Source: Rhodospirillaceae bacterium (lineage in GTDB: Bacteria; Pseudomonadota; Alphaproteobacteria; DSM-16000; Inquilinaceae). From it: a DNA stretch of 29,569 nt. The DNA lies in NCBI GenBank assembly GCA_020638595.1, contig JACKIG010000002.1, positions 1 through 29,569 on the forward strand. The letters run 5' to 3'. Below the pieces are notes generated by a model. The model was not told the DNA's origin and did not search any database. It saw only the letters and a list, made by a program, of their open reading frames with translations. The translations under genes and the position numbers were made by a program. This document shows, in pieces, positions 8,222 through 15,053 of the stretch; position 1 is the first letter of the stretch, and every line of letters begins with the position of its first letter.

Positions 8222-9586
8222 TCAGGTGGGGAAGCGGATCGTGGCGCGGGTGCCCTCGCCGGGCGTGGAGCCGAGGGAGAACACCGCCCGGTGCAGTTTG
8301 GCGATGCCGGTGATGATGTTCAGCCCGATGCCGAGGCCATCCCCCAGCTTCACCTGGCCCGTGACCATGCCGGCCTGGCTCGGCGCGCCGACAATGCCGG
8401 GGCCGTTGTCGCGGACCGAGACCTGGGCGCCGGGGCCGGTGCTGACGACGATATGCGTTCCGGCCGGGGTGTGCTTGACCGAATTTTCCACCAGATTGCG
8501 CACGAGATTCTCCAGCAGGTTCGGCACGCCCCAGACAGGGCTGCCGCCCTGGTTCTCGAACTCGATGGATTTCGAGCGGGCGTAGACCAGCGGCACCATG
8601 TCGGAGATCACGTTCTCGACCAGGGCCACCAGATCGACGTCGACGAAGCTTGCGGGGTCGACCGCATCCAGCTTGGCCAGGGCCGTCAACTGGTTCAGCA
8701 AATGGGTCAGCCCGTCCAGGTCGTCGATCGCTTTCCTGGCGCGGGGGTGGTCGATCTGCTCCAGTTCGAGCCGGACGATGGAGACCGGCGTGCGAATTTC
8801 GTGCGAAATGGCCGAGGCGAACAGCTTTTGCCCTTTGATCAAGTCGTTGATCCGGCCGAAATTGCGGTTGATGACCTCGGAGAACCGGGCGATTTCCCGC
8901 GGCATCCCGGCGGTGTCCAGCCGCAGCGCGGTGGTGTTCGGGTCCGCCTGCGCCGCAATGGCCGAGGCCCGCAGGACCGGGCGCAGGGCGGTGCGCACCG
9001 ACAGCGTCGTGGCCCCGACGACCAGCACCAGCATGATCGACATCGGCACCAGCATATGGCTCAGGATTTCTTCCCAGAGCGCCCAGATGATCCGGTTTTC
9101 GGGGTCTTGGAAGCTGCCGATGTTGAACTGATAGGTCTCGCCCGCGATGGGCAGGCGCCGGCCGCCGATAAAGCTCAGCGGCTTGTTGGGTGCCAGCATG
9201 TGGAACCAGAAATCAGGCATATGGCTGGTGTCGTGGTTCAGCACGCGCATGCAGGCGGGCCGGTCGCAATTGGTGAAGACCCGGTGGCCGTCGGCATCGT
9301 TGATCAGCACGAAATAGCCGTTCGTCTCCAACTCCGCCAGGCTGTTGGCCGGCCGATAGCGGCGGCGGAGGCCGGCCGGCACCTCGAAGGCCGGCTCCGC
9401 CATACCCGGACGGATGCCGGCGGCCAGCAGCTCGGTTTCCAGGGTGATGATCTTGCGCACCAGCTTGGTTTCGTCGGTCCAGTACTCATGCGCCACGACC
9501 GAGAACTGGATCACCATCGCCAGCGCGCCGAACGCGGCGATCCGGCGAAAGACGACATGCAGGAGCGACGAGTGCCGGGCGGTCAC
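8222..9586 (-). CDS. Membrane sensor histidine kinase
   Basis: The 454-residue protein is the sensor of the two-component pair with the regulator immediately upstream. A first transmembrane helix spans about residues 12-30 and a second about 172-195. They enclose a periplasmic region of roughly 140 residues that contains two close cysteines (TNCDRPACMR) which could form a disulfide. A HAMP-like linker is followed by the H-box SHEIRTP (phospho-accepting His262), N-box LVRNLVENSVKH, G1 VRDNGPGI and G2 GDGLGIGLNI. All kinase motifs are intact. The start is GTG at 9586, one base after the regulator's stop, so translation is probably coupled. The signal sensed is not evident; the neighbouring exported PepSY-like protein may modulate it. 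Confidence 0.92.
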   Translation of the reverse strand: MTARHSSLLHVVFRRIAAFGALAMVIQFSVVAHEYWTDETKLVRKIITLETELLAAGIRPGMAEPAFEVPAGLRRRYRPANSLAELETNGYFVLINDADGHRVFTNCDRPACMRVLNHDTSHMPDFWFHMLAPNKPLSFIGGRRLPIAGETYQFNIGSFQDPENRIIWALWEEILSHMLVPMSIMLVLVVGATTLSVRTALRPVLRASAIAAQADPNTTALRLDTAGMPREIARFSEVINRNFGRINDLIKGQKLFASAISHEIRTPVSIVRLELEQIDHPRARKAIDDLDGLTHLLNQLTALAKLDAVDPASFVDVDLVALVENVISDMVPLVYARSKSIEFENQGGSPVWGVPNLLENLVRNLVENSVKHTPAGTHIVVSTGPGAQVSVRDNGPGIVGAPSQAGMVTGQVKLGDGLGIGLNIITGIAKLHRAVFSLGSTPGEGTRATIRFPT

Positions 9587-9587
9587 G

Positions 9588-10262
9588 TCACGCCCTTTCC
9601 TTCAGCATATAGCCGAGGCCGCGGATCGTTTCGATGCGCACCCGGGCCGAGGCCGTTTCGATCTTCTTCCGCAGCCGGGAAATCGCCTGCTCCAGCGCGT
9701 TGGTCGACAGGTCGTGATCGTATTCCGACAGCGTGATTTCCAGCTTGCGCTTGGCCACCACGCGCCCGGCTTCGCGCATCAGAAGTTCGACAATGCCGAC
9801 CTCGCGCGGCGAGAGCGCAATGCCCTCGCTCCCGACCTGCAGCATCTTGTCCACGGGCCGATAGGTCAGGTCGCCGATGGACAGGTCCGGCAGTTCGCCG
9901 GATGGCCGGCGCCGGGTCAGCGCCCGGCATCGGGCCAGAAATTCCTCGTGGTTGAAGGGCTTGACCAGATAGTCGTCGGCGCCGGCATCCAAACCGTTGA
10001 TGCGGTCTTCGATGGCGCCGCGGGCCGTGATGATCAGGATCGGCACGCTATTGCCGGCCTTTCGCACCCGGCGGATCAGGTCCAGCCCGTTGCCGTCGGG
10101 CAGGCCGAGATCGACCAGAACGAGATCGTGGTCCTCTGTGCGCATGGCCTCGGCGGCCTCGGCTGCGCTTCCCAGGGCGTCGACATGCCAGCACGCGGCG
10201 CGGATGCGCTCGGTCAGCAACTCAACGAGGCGCGGATTGTCTTCCACCAGTAACAGCCGCAT
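9588..10262 (-). CDS. OmpR/PhoB-family response regulator
   Basis: The 224-residue protein has a receiver domain with the acidic pair E7/D8, phospho-accepting D51 (LVLVDLGLPDG), T79 and K101 (LVKPF). A C-terminal winged-helix DNA-binding domain follows (LSPREVGIVELLM through RKKIETASARVRIETIRGLGYML). Length and layout are standard. ATG at 10262 has AAAGG nearby. It lies between the PepSY-like gene (39-base gap) and the kinase (1-base gap), giving a three-gene operon. Plausible targets are the surface and protease genes nearby, but that is inferred from position only. Confidence 0.94.
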   Translation of the reverse strand: MRLLLVEDNPRLVELLTERIRAACWHVDALGSAAEAAEAMRTEDHDLVLVDLGLPDGNGLDLIRRVRKAGNSVPILIITARGAIEDRINGLDAGADDYLVKPFNHEEFLARCRALTRRRPSGELPDLSIGDLTYRPVDKMLQVGSEGIALSPREVGIVELLMREAGRVVAKRKLEITLSEYDHDLSTNALEQAISRLRKKIETASARVRIETIRGLGYMLKERA

Positions 10263-10301
10263 TTTTTTGCCTTTGTGTTGCGGGGAGCGGGCAAAGACGG
10301 G

Positions 10302-10838
10302 TCAGTCGTGACCGCCGCCGCCATCCCCGTCGCCATCTCCATCCCCATCGCCATCCCCTCCCCCGTCGCCATCTCCACCGCCTCCCCCATCGCTTCCGCC
10401 TCCCGCATCGCCTCCCGCGTCACCGACGGCGCCGTGGATCGAGATGCCCGTGATGTCGGCCGCGGGTGGCTTGGAATGGGAAAAGATCTGAAACAGAGAA
10501 CTCAGGCCGCCGCTCGCGGGCGGCTGGTGGTTTTTGTCCAGCGCGCGCTTGTGGATGGCGTCGGCCGCCCGGACATAGTCGGCCTTGGTGATGCGCCGCT
10601 GGATGATTTCGAGCACGTCGCCATTCTTGTTGGCGATTTCCAGATGCACGTAGGTGCCGACGGGGGCATAGGCGTCGATCTCCGTCGACAACAGCCGCCT
10701 CGTCACCTGAAAGTGCGTAAAGCCTTGGCGATGAAGGGTTGCCACCTGTTTGTCGACCGGGTCCCTTGCGGTCGCCGCGGATGTCAAAATCCCAAACCAG
10801 AGCAATACCGCCATGCCTGCGGAAAACACTCGACGCAC
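10302..10838 (-). CDS. Exported small PepSY-like protein with Asp/Gly tail
   Basis: I choose GTG at 10838 (178 residues) because AAGGAG (10849-10854, minus strand) sits ten bases before it and the protein then opens with a clean signal peptide (RRVFSAGMAVLLWFGILTSA, cleavage near ATA/RDP). The mature part resembles a single PepSY-type domain: helix VDKQVATLHRQGFTHFQ, then alternating strands such as TYVHLEIANKNGDVLEIIQR. Such domains are often encoded beside two-component systems and act in the periplasm. Residues 139-178 are almost only Gly and Asp, ending GGGGHD, and are encoded by an imprecise six-base repeat. An acidic tail of this kind could bind Ca2+ or other divalent cations. It is first in the operon with regulator and kinase. 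The PepSY assignment rests on pattern only. Confidence 0.75.
   Translation of the reverse strand: MRRVFSAGMAVLLWFGILTSAATARDPVDKQVATLHRQGFTHFQVTRRLLSTEIDAYAPVGTYVHLEIANKNGDVLEIIQRRITKADYVRAADAIHKRALDKNHQPPASGGLSSLFQIFSHSKPPAADITGISIHGAVGDAGGDAGGGSDGGGGGDGDGGGDGDGDGDGDGDGGGGHD
10305..10424 (-). repeat. Hexanucleotide-type repeat encoding the Gly/Asp tail
   Basis: The plus strand reads as imperfect six-base units of the type CCATCN/CCCGTC, i.e. GGNGAY codon pairs on the coding strand. The repeat sits in frame at the 3' end of the PepSY-like gene, so loss or gain of units would change tail length without shifting the frame. Confidence 0.6.
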
Positions 10839-10980
10839 TGTTCGGAGTCTCCTTACCCGTTTTCGGCAAAATACCCGGGAAGGCTGACGGCAACCTGTCA
10901 GCGCCGACATTTGCCATCGGCAAACCCGATTGCGGAGACGAGAGGCGCGGCATGGCCAGGGTTGGCGGTGACGGGCGTGT

Positions 10981-11010
10981 CCGCCCCGCTCCGGCTCGCG
11001 GGCGGGGCGG
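10981..11010 (-). terminator. GC-rich hairpin after the RTX protease gene
   Basis: CCGCCCCG (10981-10988) pairs with CGGGGCGG (11003-11010). It lies 16 bases past the protease stop in the direction of transcription. No U-tract follows, so it may be a transcript-stabilising or weak terminator hairpin. Confidence 0.35.
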
Positions 11011-11025
11011 GCGAACCTTCCGGGA

Positions 11026-13539
11026 TCAGCCGATCAGGAAATGGTCCGCATTCAGGTCCAGGCCGGTCGCCAGCACCGCAAACAGCTGCTGTCCGCCGCG
11101 GTCCGACCCGTTGGCGTCGTAATAGAGGCCGCCATTCGACGGGTTGTAGATCAGATAGTCGTTCCCGTCGAACGCATGCGAGCCGATCGCGATATTCTCA
11201 TTCGTGACACCGGTGGCGGCGTCGAACTGGCCGAAAATGAGATGGTCCAGCAGGAAACTGTCCTCGGTGTCGGAGAAATCGTAGATCCGGTCGACATTGT
11301 AACGCCGGTTCAGAACGGTATCGAACACGAAGGTGTCGGAACCATCGCCGCCGATCAGCCGGTCATTGCCGTATCCGCCGTAAATTTGGTCGTTGCCCTC
11401 GCGGCCGAACAGCGTGTCGTTGCCGCGCAGACCGTAAATCTCGTCCCCGCCGGACGTGCCATACAGGCGATTGCCCCGGTTGTTTCCGACAATGGTTTCG
11501 CCGGAATTCAACGTCTCGCTCATGGCGAGGACGAACTCGCCGGTGCTGGAGCCATAGCCCTGGGCGCTGACGAAATAGGTGCCGTCCGCGTCGGCGGTGA
11601 AGCTCAGCCGGGAATTCAGGCCGACCGCATCGTCGTTGGCAGCCAGCGTGTGGCCGGCGCCGTCGAGCAGGCGCAGATAGGTGTCCAGGGCCGAACCCGA
11701 CGGAGCATCCAGCGCCATGTCATAGGTGTAGCCGGCATGCAACGACACGCGGAACCAGTCCTGGTCGCCGCCGAAGTCGATGGACGAGGCCGTGGCCACA
11801 CCCGCGGCCAGAATCGCGGTGGTCGAGGCATCGCCGGCAATCAGGTCGGTCGGAGCGGGCGGCGGGGGCTCCGGCGTCGGCGCGGTGTCGACACCCAGCA
11901 ACTGGCTGACGTCGAGCCGCCCGGCATTGGCGACCTTGCCGGTCAGGGAGTTGGTCTCGACCGTGGTGGACAACAGCGCCGCCCGCACGTCCGCGGCCGA
12001 GGCGTTCGGGTTGGCCGATGCGTACAGCGCAATCGCACCCGTAACATGCGGCGTCGCCATGGAGGTGCCGCTATACGCGCCGTAGCGATCCCCCGGCAGG
12101 GTCGAATAGATCGTCGAGCCCGGAGCCGCAAGATCGACCGTTTGGGTGCCATAGTTGGAAAAGCTGGACAGCTGGCCCGAACTCGTCAGCGAGGCGACCG
12201 ACACCACCGCCTCATAGCCCGCCGCCTGCGTGGTCGAGAGGTTGGACGGGTAGTTCGGGCTGATGTCGGTATTCTGCGATTCGTTGCCGGCCGCCGCGAC
12301 GAACAGAATGTCCTGGGCGGCACCGCGCGCGACCGCGGCGTCCAGGGTCCGGGAATAGCCGCCGCCCCCCCAGGAGTTGTTGGTCGCAACGAAATGCTCG
12401 CCCTGGACGGCATTGCGCGCGGCGTCCGTAAAGTAATCGACCGCCTGAACCGCATCCGACGTATAGCCGCTGCCGTTGGCGTCCAGGAATTTGAGGCCGA
12501 CCAGTTGCACGTCCCAGTTGACGCCCGCAACCCCGACGCCATTGCCGCCAATGCCGCCGATTGTGCCGCTGACATGGGTGCCATGGCCCTGATCGTCATA
12601 GGGATCATTGTCGTTGTTGACGAAATCCCACCCGATCAGGTCGTCGACCCGTCCGTTGCCGTCTTCGTCGACGCCATTCTCCCAGGCGGAGTCGTTCAGC
12701 AGGTCGCCCGCATCGATCCGCCCGTTCGCATTCACGTCCCGGACGAAGCTGGAATTGGCCGTCGCGTTCAAATCGCGGAAGGTGATCAACCCGTCGGAAT
12801 CGGAGTCGACGAGGGAGTCTCGCAGCGCGACCGGAATTTCCCGCTGGTTGAGCCAGATGTTCAGATACAGATCTTCGTGCGTGTAATCGATCCCGGTGTC
12901 GATGACGCCGACGACCGTGCCCGAGGAGCCGGTGTGCCCGCCCTCCCAGGCCTCTGCCGCCTGGCTGCCGTAGGGATTGGCGATGGTCGACTGGTCGCCA
13001 TACATGCCCCAGAGCGACCCGCCGACAACACCCGGATCGTTGCTGGTCGCGTCGATGGAGACCGCGAAGTCCGGCTCCGCATAACTGACCGGCGCCCGGC
13101 TGGAAATCGCCTCGATCTGCTCGGCCGAGGCGGCGCTATCGGGAAGCTCGATCCGGTAGAGCGTGCCCAGATGATCCGCGGCGTTTTCCGCTCGGATGAT
13201 CCGAACATTGGAAGCGCCGAGCTCCTGAAACAGCGCCATGGATTGATCGGCCGTCGTGCCGTATTCGAACTGCACCAGAAGCGGGACCGGACCGGTCGGC
13301 CCCAAACGGATCGCTTCGCCGCCGAACACGTCCGACTCCGCACCGCCAGCCAACCCGCCATCCGCGAGCGCAATGCCTTCATCGGCTGCGAAAGACTCGT
13401 CCCACTGAGACTGCGACGACGGCTTTCCGTCATCCGCGGGCCCGCCCATCGGCGAACCGGCATCGTCCTCGAACCGGGACAGGTCCTCAAACAGGCCCTC
13501 CGCCGCTTTCAAATTCGTGGGATGATCGTACCCAGACAT
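11026..13539 (-). CDS. Secreted subtilisin-like serine protease with RTX repeats (type I secretion cargo)
   Basis: The 837-residue S8-family protease has catalytic triad Asp214 (VIDTGIDYTHED), His319 (GHGTHVSG) and Ser493 (GTSMATPH), with oxyanion Asn419 (AAGNES). The N-terminus lacks a Sec signal; a propeptide-like region (LLVQFEYGT..., about 85-160) precedes the catalytic domain. Between Asp and His are three Asp-rich loops of EF-hand/dockerin type (DSDSDGLITFRDL, DVNANGRIDAGDL, DEDGNGRVDD), likely Ca2+ sites. A Pro-rich linker, a pre-peptidase C-terminal-like domain (about 560-670) and RTX nonapeptides (GGDEIYGLRGNDTLFG and following) come next. The chain ends with an acidic/hydrophobic signal, NADHFLIG. 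RTX repeats fold on Ca2+ outside the cell and mark type I export, so the exporter at 1-2321 is the probable route. AGGAG at 13546-13550 supports the ATG. Confident on family and export class. Confidence 0.94.
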   Translation of the reverse strand: MSGYDHPTNLKAAEGLFEDLSRFEDDAGSPMGGPADDGKPSSQSQWDESFAADEGIALADGGLAGGAESDVFGGEAIRLGPTGPVPLLVQFEYGTTADQSMALFQELGASNVRIIRAENAADHLGTLYRIELPDSAASAEQIEAISSRAPVSYAEPDFAVSIDATSNDPGVVGGSLWGMYGDQSTIANPYGSQAAEAWEGGHTGSSGTVVGVIDTGIDYTHEDLYLNIWLNQREIPVALRDSLVDSDSDGLITFRDLNATANSSFVRDVNANGRIDAGDLLNDSAWENGVDEDGNGRVDDLIGWDFVNNDNDPYDDQGHGTHVSGTIGGIGGNGVGVAGVNWDVQLVGLKFLDANGSGYTSDAVQAVDYFTDAARNAVQGEHFVATNNSWGGGGYSRTLDAAVARGAAQDILFVAAAGNESQNTDISPNYPSNLSTTQAAGYEAVVSVASLTSSGQLSSFSNYGTQTVDLAAPGSTIYSTLPGDRYGAYSGTSMATPHVTGAIALYASANPNASAADVRAALLSTTVETNSLTGKVANAGRLDVSQLLGVDTAPTPEPPPPAPTDLIAGDASTTAILAAGVATASSIDFGGDQDWFRVSLHAGYTYDMALDAPSGSALDTYLRLLDGAGHTLAANDDAVGLNSRLSFTADADGTYFVSAQGYGSSTGEFVLAMSETLNSGETIVGNNRGNRLYGTSGGDEIYGLRGNDTLFGREGNDQIYGGYGNDRLIGGDGSDTFVFDTVLNRRYNVDRIYDFSDTEDSFLLDHLIFGQFDAATGVTNENIAIGSHAFDGNDYLIYNPSNGGLYYDANGSDRGGQQLFAVLATGLDLNADHFLIG

Positions 13540-13864
13540 TGCACTCTCCTAATATAACGGGGGCACGCGACCACTGCACAACACCCTCTCAACAAATACA
13601 TAGCATTGTATTATTCATTGTTGTCGCCATGCATGGAACTGATTTGGCGCCGTTCACCCATCATTACAATTGTCGAAAACAATTAGATTACACGGTAATT
13701 GCGCGTAAATCGCGACTGACATTGCCTATTTATGCCATTCCAGGCGCGATGCGTCCGCTGCCGGGAATGGCCTTCAACCGGCGGCATTCCGGGAGCGCGT
13801 GAACCGCAAGCCCCATGGCGAGGGTGGGGCCGGTGGGGCACCCCTACCGCCCAGTGCGCAAATC
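13540..13864 (-). promoter_or_regulatory. AT-rich upstream region of the protease gene
   Basis: No gene is visible. Base composition drops strongly between about 13570 and 13740. The stretch includes a perfect inverted repeat AATTGT-N5-ACAATT (13668-13684) and a nearby AATTGCGCG motif (13694-13702). These are 130-160 bases before the protease ATG, a sensible place for a regulator site. The part next to the LysR stop (13832-13848) is a short GC-rich near-palindrome with too small a loop to call a terminator. Confidence 0.45.
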
Positions 13865-14752
13865 CTATGGCGACGGGCGGTCGACCAACCGCTCCTGGAG
13901 AAAATCGGAGAAGGCTTTCAACGCCGGGTCGCCGGCGACCCTCGCTTCGTATTGCAGCACGAAATACCGGCGCGTCGGCCGCACGCTCTCGTGCGCGATG
14001 ACGATGCGGCCTGCGGCCAGGTCACGACCCAGCAAGGCCTCGATCCCGATGGCGAAGCCCATGCCGGCCTCCGCGGCCTCGAACGCCAGGTTCAGGCTCT
14101 CGAACGTGCTGCCGCCCTGGACCGCGACCGAGCCGAGGCCGGCATGGTCGAGCCAGCGCCGCCAGTCGTCCGGGCGCGGACGCGCGTGCAGCAAAGGCGC
14201 GGTCCGGAAATCCGGCGGCCCCTGCTCCAGCAATTCCGGCGCGCAGACCGGCACGGTCGAGATCGGCGTCAGCGGGATCGAGACCAGGCCCGTGCGGCGG
14301 GCGCGATCCGCAACGGCGATGACGGCATCGTAGCGGCTCGGCAGCAGTTCGACCGGGTTCATGCTGGTATGCAGATCGATCTGGAGGTCGGGATGCTGCG
14401 CGCGCAAGGCGGGCCAAAGCGGCAGCAGCAAGCGCGAGGCGAAAGAGCCGTAGACGCCGACCGCCAATCGGCGAAGGCTTCTGTGCTTCAGGCCGCTCGC
14501 CGCGTCGGCGATCCGGTCGAGCCCTTCGAATGCCGCCTGGGCGAGCGCCTCGCCGGAACTCGTCAGTTCCAGCCCGTGCGAGCGGCGCACGAACAACGCC
14601 GCCTGGAGATGATCTTCGAGCGCGCGGATATGCCGGCTCACGGCGCCCGCCGTCACGCCCAGCTCGTCGGCGGCCCGCGTCATCGAGAGATGACGCGCCG
14701 CGGCCTCGAACGCGCGGACGGCATGCAGCGGGGGAAGACGACGCCAGGACAT
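13865..14752 (-). CDS. LysR-family transcriptional regulator (GcvA-like)
   Basis: The 295-residue protein has an N-terminal winged helix (LHAVRAFEAAARHLSMTRAA, then AGAVSRHIRALEDHL), a linker helix and an effector-binding domain (from about residue 95). GcvA-like features are the LPPLHAVRAFEAAARH start and the LFVRRSHGLELTSSGE wing. AAGGA (14762-14766, minus strand) is nine bases before the ATG. The gene is divergent from the acyl-CoA dehydrogenase-hydratase operon, and the 301-base gap holds a LysR dyad. It therefore most likely controls that operon and itself, responding to an unknown acid or CoA-ester-related metabolite. Family is certain; target is strongly suggested. Confidence 0.92.
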   Translation of the reverse strand: MSWRRLPPLHAVRAFEAAARHLSMTRAADELGVTAGAVSRHIRALEDHLQAALFVRRSHGLELTSSGEALAQAAFEGLDRIADAASGLKHRSLRRLAVGVYGSFASRLLLPLWPALRAQHPDLQIDLHTSMNPVELLPSRYDAVIAVADRARRTGLVSIPLTPISTVPVCAPELLEQGPPDFRTAPLLHARPRPDDWRRWLDHAGLGSVAVQGGSTFESLNLAFEAAEAGMGFAIGIEALLGRDLAAGRIVIAHESVRPTRRYFVLQYEARVAGDPALKAFSDFLQERLVDRPSP

Positions 14753-14770
14753 AGAGCGGATTCCTTTCCA

Positions 14771-14924
14771 GCTGGCTCACCAGCCCAGCTTCCCTGTCCT
14801 CGCGGAACCCGGGACCCATGCCTGAGAGACAAATACAGAGTCCGTGTCCTGTGAGAAGCTCTCCGGCATGGGCTCCCGCTTCCGCGGCAGATGGGGCAGG
14901 AGAATGGTTCAACCAGTACCGAAA
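14771..14924. repeat. Dispersed hairpin repeat, copy A
   Basis: This 154-base element matches 26348-26500 at most positions, beginning GCTGGCTCACCAGCCC and ending GTACCGAAA. Its core is a long imperfect palindrome, with left arm CCCATGCCTGAGAG and right arm CTCTCCGGCATGGG around a 30-base AT-richer loop that is nearly identical in both copies. It looks like a REP/MITE-like non-coding element: no ORF, no transposase, located between divergent promoters. Short spurious ORFs run through it on both strands. Confidence 0.7.
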
Positions 14925-14931
14925 GCGCAAC

Positions 14932-14954
14932 TGAATTGCGTTAAACTCAATTCA
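14932..14954. promoter_or_regulatory. LysR-type operator, TGAATT-N11-AATTCA
   Basis: A perfect six-base inverted repeat with an 11-base spacer fits the T-N11-A rule for LysR-family binding sites. It lies 99 bases upstream of the dehydrogenase ATG and about 180 upstream of the LysR ATG, between the two divergent genes. Confidence 0.7.
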
Positions 14955-15053
14955 TTGGGAGAACAAGTCGTTTGATCGGCATATGACGCAACGCCTATGG
15001 TCGGCGCCGCGGTCCCGGATCGCACCGATACAGCCATTCGCGGAATCTGAACA

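Noticed and set aside
13832..13848. Terminator after the LysR gene
   Set aside because: The GGTGGGG/CCCCTACC palindrome leaves only a two-base loop with a bulge and has no T-run.
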